NCBI RefSeq assembly: GCF_000330505.1
Contig: NW_004440426.1
Location: 237,558 to 301,557, forward strand
Length of the DNA: 64,000 nucleotides
Direction: 5' to 3'
Origin: Entamoeba invadens IP1
Lineage: Eukaryota; Evosea; Mastigamoebida; Endamoebidae
How positions within the stretch are numbered: the stretch's first letter is position 1; every line of letters starts with the position of its first letter. The notes beneath the pieces were generated by a model. That model was not told the origin of the DNA. It ran no database searches and was given only the letters and a program-made list of their open reading frames with translations. The position numbers were made by a program, and so were the translations under genes. Shown here one piece after another: positions 13,084-21,522 of the stretch.

Positions 13084-13701
13084 GTTGTTCTGTAATTTGG
13101 TATAGTTTTTTTAATTAATACTTTATTATACAAATCAATAAAAAACAAATCATTTAAATATTATTACTTATAGATTTTAATTAATATAGTTTTATTTATT
13201 ATTTTATATCCTATTTTGTTTTATAGTATTTTAATCTAATAATACTCATTCAAAAATATTTTTCAGTTTAATATTAATATTAGCTTAATAAATTAATATA
13301 TATGATAAAACAAAAATTGTTGAATAATAACAATAAATTATTATTATTAATAAATATATAATACTTAAAATAATAAAATATAATAAAATAAATATAGATT
13401 ACCATAAAGCAAAAAAGCCGAATCACTAATAATTCAATTGAACAAAATATTACTATTATCCCATATCTATTTTATCGGAAATCTAACTCCGATAAAATAG
13501 ATTATCGGAGTTAGATACTAATAATAATAACCAATGACAAATAATAACAATAAATTAACTTCCTTTAAAACCCCACCAAACAAATTTTCTTCTCAAAAGT
13601 TCAAATCGTTCCGACACTTACAAACACCGATGAACTAGAAATCTCTTTAATTGGGCGAACTAGTAATAAAACTTTTAAAACTATCCAACTCTAAAATCAG
13701 C
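13084..13701. other. Intergenic region upstream of CapZ alpha
   Basis: A+T-rich spacer holding the overlapping hairpins at 13465-13516. A GATGAACTAG sequence at 13629-13638, about 65 bp before the CapZ ATG, resembles the GAAC core-promoter element described for Entamoeba. No other gene is seen. Confidence 0.45.
13465..13516. repeat. Two overlapping, mutually exclusive 15-bp hairpins
   Basis: Hairpin A pairs 13465-13479 with 13488-13502 (perfect 15 bp, 8-nt loop). Hairpin B pairs 13481-13495 with 13502-13516 (perfect 15 bp, 6-nt loop). They share the segment around 13488-13502, so only one can form at a time, as in an RNA or DNA switch. It lies about 190 bp before the CapZ alpha ATG. The pairing is seen directly; any switching role is inference. 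Confidence 0.8.
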
Positions 13702-14514
13702 ATGTCATCTCAAGAGACCAAGATTGTCGCGTCATTTTTGAAAGATTCTCCACCCGGGGAATTTAACAATGTTCTGAAGGATTGCAAGCAGTTAGTTGAG
13801 AACGATGACATTTTCCAACAATGTCTTCCTACATGTCTTCACGATTATAACACTGAGCAGCTGACTGTCGTCCAAGACGGGTCGAACAATGTTATCATCT
13901 CCAAACAAACAGAGAAAAATCCAAATGAGTTCATTGATCCCATTCACGGCAAGCTGATGTCTTTCGATCACATCAAAAAGGCTATCACCAGTTCCAGTGG
14001 TCTTTCCGAGGCACTTCCCGGCTCCGACTCGTTACGCAATTCGATACAGAACAAACTCGACGCTTATTGTCGTGAGTTCTATCCAAAGGGAGCCGGTGTT
14101 GTGATGCCAAAAGATGCTAATTCGTATTACGTCATCATCTCCTCCGCTGATTTTAAAGCCGCTCAGTTCTCTAATGGAAAGTGGAGAAGTGAATGGACCG
14201 TCACTCTTAATGGCTCTAAAGCCTCTATTGAAGGCCGTATTAGAGTCCAAGAACATTACTTCGAAGACGCAAATATCCAGATGCACACCGACGTCAAGAA
14301 AAAGGCTACTGCTAACGCCAGCGGAGACGACCAGACAGCTCAAAGCGTCATCTCAGAAATTAAAAAGATCGAAGAACAATTCCAAACTGAGTTGGTCAAA
14401 ATATTCGACACTCTTTCAGAAAACTGCTTGAAGGCACTCAGAAGACAACTCCCTATGTCTAAACAGAAAATCAACTGGCAGAACTGGAAGGCTCATAAGA
14501 TGATGTCAAAATAA
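13702..14514 (+). CDS. F-actin capping protein alpha subunit
   Basis: Caps barbed ends of actin filaments as a heterodimer with the beta subunit. 270 aa from the ATG at 13702; the reading frame is open upstream but has no earlier ATG, and MSSQETKIVASFLKDSPPGEF matches the usual CapZ alpha N-terminus. Family hallmarks: LKDSPPGEFNNVL, the FIDPIHGKLMSFDH block (about residues 77-92), YVIISSADFKAAQFSNGKWRS, GRIRVQEHYFEDANIQ, and the basic C-terminal actin-binding tentacle (LRRQLPMSKQKINW to the end). Length is normal. It has higher G+C than its flanks, suggesting strong expression. Confidence 0.95.
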   Translation: MSSQETKIVASFLKDSPPGEFNNVLKDCKQLVENDDIFQQCLPTCLHDYNTEQLTVVQDGSNNVIISKQTEKNPNEFIDPIHGKLMSFDHIKKAITSSSGLSEALPGSDSLRNSIQNKLDAYCREFYPKGAGVVMPKDANSYYVIISSADFKAAQFSNGKWRSEWTVTLNGSKASIEGRIRVQEHYFEDANIQMHTDVKKKATANASGDDQTAQSVISEIKKIEEQFQTELVKIFDTLSENCLKALRRQLPMSKQKINWQNWKAHKMMSK

Positions 14515-14804
14515 GAGCGAGTCTTATTACTAATTCCTTTTCAAATCTCTTTTTGGTTTACTCTTTTACTGTACTAGCATTTTGGTATAAAAATACTATT
14601 CTATAGTATTGTGCCGTTTTTATTACTAAAATTTAAACTGTACCATTTTAATAAGTAATTTATAATTACATATTATAGATCTAATTGTTTTATTTATGCA
14701 AAAGATATTGTATTAATTAATTTAATTAATGTTACAATAAATCATAATAAAAAAACAAAGTATTATAATTTATGATAAAAATAAACTATTAAAATAAAAA
14801 ATGA

Positions 14805-16152
14805 TCAAAGTAAATTAATTGTGTTGAGAGTTTCTGGAATTGGAACGGTTTCTTGTTTTAATGGTTTTTGGGGTTGGGAAGATGGAACATCAAAGAGAAG
14901 TTGCGTGTCACCTTTACCAGTATCGGACGTTTTTTCACTTTTCTTGTCACTTTCGGGTTGAGATTGAGAAGGATGGAATGGTAAGATTGAAGAACCTTGA
15001 ACAATGTCGATGTCACGCTTGATCACACGAGCAAGGGTGTATAAGTATGTGTCAACATCTTCACACCCCCATTGTTTGAAGATTTTTTTTCGAGAAAGAA
15101 GACCAATCAAGAAGTAATGAAGATCAGTGCTTTTAGTTCTGAAATTGACGTTGAGCCTTCGCCAAGGCAACTCATTCATCTTATTGATGATATTGTCAAT
15201 TACCACACACCCGTCGACCTTTTCTTCGAAGACTTCGCCACGATCACTCTGCAATTTGTACTCCCTTGTGCAATTATCGAGGACATCAAGATACTCTTTG
15301 GTATATCCATATGCGTCGAGTAAATATTTATCCTTCAGAAACTCTCGATCATAGGGAATAGCTCGGTCGAGCGCGCCAGTGACATAGGGACATGCCATCG
15401 AAAACTTGATGTTTTGAATTAATGTCAAGTGAGCAAAACGCTTTAAACAATCCAAGCTGTTATCAAGAACCATTTGAACCAACAGGGGCTGTTCATTTAA
15501 ATCAGTTGGGTCGTATGGGGGATATGGCCTGTCCGCCAAATTAAGATCATTAAGTGTTTGTCCTTCATACAGAGCACCGGTGATTGAAGAAAACAGTGTG
15601 TCAAAAGCACCATTGTTCTCAGGTTTCTTAATACCAGCGTGTGGAGCTTCGATAGAGATGTAATTCTAAATGTCACTACACAATTAAATGCACAAAACTG
15701 CACTAAAAACAAACAAATAAGGTGTAGTTCGGATTGTTGAAAATGCCTCTTCTTAAAAGAATTGGTAGCGCAAGTCTTATATACAACCCACCAACCGAGT
15801 GTCCAATGAAGTGAAAACGATACTTCTCGTCCCCTCTCTTGTCGTGTGTGTCTTTCAAATCCAAACATATTTCATTTGCAAGTCTAAGTGCGCCAACTTG
15901 TAGGCCATCACTTGTACACCCTCTCGCGGCGTTGGCTTTACAGTATTTCTAAATTGTGAGTCCGAGATAAACTCTTATTCATACAGTTAAAAACATAACA
16001 AAGCAAACGATGATGTAGTTTGTTCCCAACAAATCTCTCAGTGGAGCAACAAAGTACTGCCAATGTTCCTTAACGTTCACTTCTGACGTTGAGAGTCCGT
16101 GGACTAAGAAAAAGTAGTCGATGATCCGTTCCTTTTTCTCTTCTGTCGCCAT
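14805..16152 (-). CDS. DUF676-type serine esterase/lipase, three exons
   Basis: Putative alpha/beta-hydrolase acting on lipids or esters. Exons 16152-16009, 15948-15715 and 15665-14805 join to 412 aa. Introns of 60 nt (GTTTGC...TAG) and 49 nt (GTTTGT...TAG) are both phase 0. Splicing creates the expected order: a start YFFLVHGL (oxyanion region, about residue 13), the nucleophile elbow GHSVGG with Ser about 99 in exon 2, and the strand YTLFNYISIEAPHAGI across intron 2, matching the family's 'PHxG' block. The C-terminal 60 residues are polar, Ser/Glu/Lys-rich and probably disordered. It resembles the ROG1/FAM135-like lipase group. Substrate unknown. Confidence 0.88.
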
Positions 16153-16400
16153 GTTTTAATTTTCAAGTTCAAAAGCCTTTTTACTATTGCTCGAAACTTA
16201 CAGGTAGTAACTATACTTACTAGTAAAATATTAGTAAAACAGAACCATTAAATGTTATCAGTTTATTTTAAAATAGACTTGATGGAAAGAAAAGTTTATT
16301 ATAATTGACATTGATTCGAAGAGTGCCAGTTTATAATAACATAAAGAATAAATCTGTGGAAAATAAAAAGACGAATAAACAATCAATCAGTAGTCAATGC

Positions 16401-16754
16401 TTAGAAGACTTCCTCCATAGAATCTGCTGAAGGCAACTCGCTCTGCTTCACGAAGGCAAGTGGATCTTTGTAGACAACAAGAGCCAAGCTATTACTATCA
16501 TTGGTATCTAAACGTAAATTATAAGATTCTGAATAAGGAAGAACAAACTCATTCGGCGACTCGTCCATTTGTTGTGTCGTTGCCTCTCTCTGAACGTTCT
16601 CAAATTTCAATGCATTGCCACTTTCGATTATTTTGCGTTTAATAAAAGTCGGGGTATAGTCGACCATTGAACGACGCATTATGGGGCGAGTCTTCTCCAT
16701 GAATCTTTTTAATTCGTCGTACGCATTTGGTGATGTTATGTAGCATGTCGTCAT
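16401..16754 (-). CDS. Small uncharacterised protein (117 aa)
   Basis: No family recognised. One exon starting MTTCYITSPNAYDELKRFM and ending SADSMEEVF. It has a helical, basic N-terminal half (TRPIMRRSMVDYTPTFIKRK) and an acidic, polar C-terminal half, with no signal peptide, membrane segment or Cys motif. The reading frame has gene-like codon use, and A/T-rich spacers follow immediately at both ends, which supports a real gene. Probably cytosolic. Confidence 0.6.
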   Translation of the reverse strand: MTTCYITSPNAYDELKRFMEKTRPIMRRSMVDYTPTFIKRKIIESGNALKFENVQREATTQQMDESPNEFVLPYSESYNLRLDTNDSNSLALVVYKDPLAFVKQSELPSADSMEEVF

Positions 16755-17215
16755 ATTTCAACTTGTGTGTTTTAGAGATGTGGCTTTCTTGTTATCGCGG
16801 CACAAGTCGAGACGTGGGTCACACGTGTTGCGATCACTTCATTTTTGTCTCTTTTTATTATATTTTATTATATTTTTACTAATATACAACTAATAATAGA
16901 TTGAACACTATGGCGCGTTTTCGCAGCTTTTTTTTCTATTTTTATTTTTAATTCATTTATAGTTACTTTATTATATTTTATGGTTTCTATTTGGGGCTTA
17001 ATACCAAAACAAAAGTCATAACAAAAGTAAACTTTTGTTATTTTTTCATTTCATTAAAACCTCAAAATAAAAAAGAAATAAAAAATGTTATTAATTTTGT
17101 TATTTAAAACGTCGAAAATTCAAATCTATTTTTGACTTAAATATATAGTTTATAAAATCATTAAAATAACTATATGCTAAATTATTGAATAAAAAATCTG
17201 AACTGAATAAAATTG
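16755..17215. other. Intergenic region with an 11-bp palindrome
   Basis: Divergent spacer between the small minus-strand gene and the CXXC-rich gene. ATAACAAAAGT (17018-17028) is perfectly repeated in inverse orientation at 17031-17041 with a 2-nt spacer. It sits about 175 bp before the CXXC-rich gene, where a protein-binding site would fit. No gene seen. Confidence 0.5.
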
Positions 17216-18775
17216 ATGCTTTTTTGCTTGTGTTTTGTTGTGTTTACAACTACAGCGATGGATACAACATGTCCCAAAGCGTTTTTCAAGTCGTGTAAGA
17301 CAAAGTCTGTTGAATGTGACGACGATTTCATTTTAGACAATGGGAGTTGTGTCTGTTTGTTATGTATTATACTTTATAGTAAACTGTACTATACAAATGT
17401 ACTATTTTACACAAACAAATGTCATATGTAGATAAAACGAAATACCATTGTGCTACTGTATCACAAAACAAGTGTTCTTCATGTGTAAAAGGGTACAAGT
17501 ATATTAATGGGATGTGTGAGATAGGAGAAGACTTATGTATGTTATATGACGTTACTACGAATGTATGTATAACATGTACTGAACATGCAATGAAAGATGG
17601 GGGGTATTGTAAGAAGGATTTAAGCAATGAAAATTGCATTGAACATAGTGACCACGATTGCACTAAGTGTACAATTGGTCTTCATTACGATAACGATAAT
17701 AATCATTGTGAAGTCATGGTTTCTCATTGTTTAGAATACAATGGAAAAGTCTGTTCGGTATGTCAAGAAGGGTACTATTTATCTCTTGACAATTTATGCT
17801 ATTTAGGGGATGTAAATAATTGCAAAGAATATATAAAAACACTCGGCGGGTATGACAAAAACACATGCGCGGTCTGTTTCGACGGGTTTGTACTCAACAC
17901 TAAAGATAACACTTGCACCAGTTTGAGTCTTTGCTTTTTACTCAGAGTTGATAGTAATTTTATTATTTAAAAACTATAATTTTTGGAATGGTATTAAAAA
18001 CATAGAAAATGGATATATACCTCACTGCAAAGACTATGAGTCGGGACAATTCTATGGACTTTGCTCAAAATGTGGAGATGGGTATGGTTTATCACCAAAT
18101 AATGATAATTGTGAATTATGTTTGACAAATTGTGAAAAGTGTACAACTTCGAATTATTGTTTAAAATGTAAGAAAGGGTTTTATAACACAGGGAAAATGT
18201 GTGAGAAATGTAATAAATCATGTGATTTGATGACAAATTTAATTAATAGTTGTTCACAATGTGGGTGCGTTGTTAAACCAAATAACGGGAAGTCAAGTTG
18301 TGTCGAAACCGAAAATTGTGAGGAGTATGACGGGAGTGGAAATTGTGAAGTGTGTTCCCCGAAATATAACAAAAACGGAAATATTTGTGAATTGGATCAA
18401 AACGGGTGTTTACAAAGACAAAATCAAAACAAAAACGAAAAGTGTTTACAATGTCAAGACGGTTACTTTATGTTAGAAGATTTCACTTGTTCTAAATGTG
18501 ATGAAAGTTGTGAGACTTGCTTTTATGACAAAACAAATTGTTTGACTTTTTCGCAAAAATCTTGTGAAAGTAAACATTGCGAAGATTGTCACACAAATTC
18601 CAAAATATGTGAAAAATGTGATTCTTTTTCAAAAATCGAAAATGGAAATTGTTTAGTTCGTTTTTGTGAAACAAAAAGAGCAGATGGAGTTTGTTTGAAA
18701 TGTGTGGAAACTATAGAAAGAGATGGTCTCTCTTTCCGTACAGAATATCTTCCTTCACCAAACAATTTGTGTTGA
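17216..18775 (+). CDS. Secreted CXXC-rich protein, three exons
   Basis: Exons 17216-17354, 17432-17920 and 18006-18775 join to 465 aa; introns are 77 nt (GTTTGT...TAG) and 85 nt (GTTTGA...TAG). The first residues, MLFCLCFVVFTTTAMD, form a signal peptide. The rest is a series of Cys-rich modules with repeated C-x2-C pairs followed by a short Gly/Tyr segment and another Cys (for example CSSCVKGYKYINGMC, CSVCQEGYYLSLDNLC, CLQCQDGYFMLEDFTC), typical of furin-like/growth-factor-receptor Cys-rich repeats. Entamoeba uses such modules in the Igl lectin subunit and in the ectodomains of its transmembrane kinases. No transmembrane segment or kinase follows, so it is predicted to be secreted. Confidence 0.8.
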
Positions 18776-19041
18776 TTTTTTTTCAAATTTTCTTCTTTTT
18801 TTGTGCAATTCTCTAATCTTTTAATTATTTAACTATAGTAATTAATTAATTTAATAACTATTTATAATATAGTAATATAATAGTATAATAGCCAAAAACA
18901 GTTAGAAACGCCATAAGGTTCAGTTCTATTTCAGACCAAAAAATAATGTTCAAGAATACTTCAAAAAACAACCAACCCTTCAATAAAAAAAGAACTATAC
19001 AAAAATTAAAAAAGAATTAATAAGTGGGACAATAGAATCAC

Positions 19042-19431
19042 TTATTTCTTGGCGACTTTAGAAGCTTTCTTCTTATCTTCCTTTGCCTTCAAAGCTTTTT
19101 CCTTCATATCCTTAAGAGCAGCTGCCTTGAAAAGGTTGTGTTCTGAGATGAGGAATGATCTCAAAATAGCTTTTTGGACGCATTTGGCGCACTTGTTTCC
19201 ACCATAAGCTCTAGTGACGGATCTCTTGAAATGTGGCATCCATCTGTACATGTGAGATCTAACGTGGTCAATCCCTTGGAGCTCAGCGCCACATTCGCTG
19301 CAGTGTGGGCCTGAAGCTCTCTTCATCACGTGCTGAACAGTCATCTTGCTACCAGCGGTTTTCACGATGTGAATTCTGTTCGATCGTGTGTTGTATGAGT
19401 GCTTGCGAATGTATGTGATTCTTGGAGCCAT
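19042..19431 (-). CDS. RPL34: 60S ribosomal protein eL34
   Basis: Structural protein of the large ribosomal subunit. 129 aa from the ATG at 19431 (MAPRITYIRKHSYNTRSNR matches the family start). It contains the CSEC/CAKC zinc-type pairs (CSECGAELQG, NKCAKC), the RASGPHCSECG block, the basic AYGGNKC segment and a Lys/Ala-rich tail. Length is close to that of other eukaryotes. A motif shared with the uL24 gene lies just upstream. Confidence 0.95.
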   Translation of the reverse strand: MAPRITYIRKHSYNTRSNRIHIVKTAGSKMTVQHVMKRASGPHCSECGAELQGIDHVRSHMYRWMPHFKRSVTRAYGGNKCAKCVQKAILRSFLISEHNLFKAAALKDMKEKALKAKEDKKKASKVAKK

Positions 19432-19440
19432 CCTCAAAGG

Positions 19441-19470
19441 TCCTACTCTTTCAAGTTCTTAGGGTTATCC
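19441..19470 (-). promoter_or_regulatory. Motif shared with the uL24 gene upstream region
   Basis: On the minus strand this 30-nt block begins GGATAACCCTAAG and continues AACTTGAAAGAGTAGGA, ending 9 nt before the eL34 ATG. The uL24 gene has the same order, GGATACCCTAG then CACTTGAAAAACTAAGGA, ending 19 nt before its ATG. The common core is GGATA-CCCTA-ACTTGAAA. The similarity is seen directly; a role in coordinated ribosomal gene transcription or leader function is inference. Confidence 0.6.
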
Positions 19471-19865
19471 CTTCCCTTTAAAATTAAAAAACAAATTATA
19501 TAGATTTTTTACTATTAACTATAGTTTTTAGTACTATTGTATTGATAATGTTTAAACTAATATATAGTTTTATTTTATTATAATTATAAGTTTTTTTAAT
19601 AATAATATATTATATATTATAATATATATAATATCAATTATAATATGTATAAATATAGATATTATTATATATATTATTTTTTATATATTATTCTATTAAT
19701 TCAAACTATAATATTTATAATATTTTTATGTATTATTAATAAATAATAAGAAACAATTCAAATTTTTTAATAAGTATAATTAAATTAATAATAACAATTT
19801 AAACAGTGAAAAATGAGTTTGATGGTGGAAAGAAATTATTTAAGAACTGTGAAAAAAATTAAACA
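19471..19865. other. A+T-rich divergent promoter region
   Basis: Almost pure A/T sequence between the eL34 and CCA-enzyme starts, with many TATATA runs. Apart from the motif beside eL34 nothing distinct is visible. Confidence 0.5.
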
Positions 19866-21413
19866 ATGAGTGAAGGGGGAGTTCCACATCTGTATAAAAT
19901 GCAAACTCCTCTTACCGACCAGGAGATGTCTATATTTTCATTGTTAATTACTGTTAAAAAGTATTTTAATATCGAGACGGGTATTAGAGTTGTTGGCGGG
20001 TGGGTCCGCGATAAAGTGATGCGTCTTGAAAGTCACGACATAGATATTACAACAGATGGTGTGAGTGGTGTCGAGTTTAGTAATTATGTTATTGAGTATC
20101 TTCACGCGAACAATATTCCCACATCATCGACGAAGTACGCTACTCAATCAGAACACTTGGCTACTGCCACTGTCTCGTTCTATGGACTTTCTATTGACTT
20201 TAATAGTCCCAGAGCTGAAGAATACCACGACACACGTATTCCAATTATTCGGAAAGGTACTTTACTCGAGGACTGCCTTCGCCGTGACTTTACTATAAAT
20301 GGGTTGTTTTATAGAATAGAGGACGGTGTAATTGAAGACTACAGTTCCGGTTACGCAGACATCAACAACAAAGTTTTAAAAACACCGATCGATCCTTTTG
20401 TGAGTTTTGTAGATGACCCACTTCGCGTGTATAGGGGGATAAGGTTTGCTTCAAAGTTCACATTCACAATCGAAAAGAACACATGGGAGGCCATGCACTC
20501 TGAAGCTTTTAAAAGGGTCACCAACAAAGTCACAAAAGAGAGAAGGCTGCCAGAAATTAACAACATTCTGAAAACGTGTAACGCCGGATTTGGACTTCAC
20601 TGTCTGGCGGACTGCGGACTAATCGAGGAGGTCGTTACTTGTAATGCAATTCAAACTGTTTTACCAAACTTTATGTATTCGGATTACGCTGCCGCTACGA
20701 TAAAATTGGCTTATATTTGCGAGGGAATATTAAAAAGGTGCTTTGAAACACCAGAAGTCTTCAATTCATTGACGTGCGGGTATTCATCAAACGCCAATAA
20801 CAAAGACTATAGTACAGTGAGCTATTTTAATGATATCGCAAATTATGGAGAAATTATGAGAATACTGGGACTGTGTAGCATCTGCTTTGCTTTTAAAGAC
20901 ATCACGTACGTTTTTAAAAACAAGACGTATCACGTGTATCAAAATGTGATAATTGATGGACTAAAAATGACGGCAAAAGACAGAGAACTAGTTGACTGCA
21001 TTTTTGATAGTGTTAACCTCTTCCAAGAAAAGAGTGACGTTTGTGAAAGGCTTATTCTTGGACGTATGATGCTTAAAGCAAAAACGATGTGGACTGTCGT
21101 GTGTGTATTCTACATTGCAATTCATTGTGTCATTGATATTCCACAAATACCTTTTCTTCAATTTGGATTTGATGGAAAGGAGGCTCACGCCAAATTGCTT
21201 GCTTTGTATAGTAAAATATACAACTACGGACTTGTACACATCTGGGAGCTAGAACCCGCGTTCAATGGAAATCAAATTGCTGAATTATTCAACAAGAAAA
21301 AGGGAAAGTGGATACAAAAGGCGATGAGCGATTTGATTGAGTATCAAATCGCTCATCCCGAATACACAACGGAGTCCTGCAAACTATTTTTGTGTTCACA
21401 GAACTACAACTGA
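19866..21413 (+). CDS. tRNA CCA-adding enzyme (tRNA nucleotidyltransferase)
   Basis: Adds or repairs the 3' CCA of tRNAs from CTP and ATP. Single exon, 515 aa. Class II nucleotidyltransferase head: VVGGWVRDKVM (residues 42-52), catalytic pair HDIDITTDG (Asp 58 and 60), then the DCLRRDFTINGLFYRI block, the DPLRVYRGIRFASKFTFTI motif that selects nucleotides (DPxRxxR type) and KVTKERRLPEINNIL of the neck. The C-terminal half is helical and poorly conserved, as usual in eukaryotic enzymes. No obvious organelle targeting peptide. Confidence 0.95.
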   Translation: MSEGGVPHLYKMQTPLTDQEMSIFSLLITVKKYFNIETGIRVVGGWVRDKVMRLESHDIDITTDGVSGVEFSNYVIEYLHANNIPTSSTKYATQSEHLATATVSFYGLSIDFNSPRAEEYHDTRIPIIRKGTLLEDCLRRDFTINGLFYRIEDGVIEDYSSGYADINNKVLKTPIDPFVSFVDDPLRVYRGIRFASKFTFTIEKNTWEAMHSEAFKRVTNKVTKERRLPEINNILKTCNAGFGLHCLADCGLIEEVVTCNAIQTVLPNFMYSDYAAATIKLAYICEGILKRCFETPEVFNSLTCGYSSNANNKDYSTVSYFNDIANYGEIMRILGLCSICFAFKDITYVFKNKTYHVYQNVIIDGLKMTAKDRELVDCIFDSVNLFQEKSDVCERLILGRMMLKAKTMWTVVCVFYIAIHCVIDIPQIPFLQFGFDGKEAHAKLLALYSKIYNYGLVHIWELEPAFNGNQIAELFNKKKGKWIQKAMSDLIEYQIAHPEYTTESCKLFLCSQNYN

Positions 21414-21522
21414 TTTACCCTCTTCTTTGTTTTTTCAATCATCTTGTTACACTACTGCAAAACATTCAAATGAAAATCGCTATAAAATGTATTATCACTA
21501 AGTAACAGGTTTAGCATGTGAA

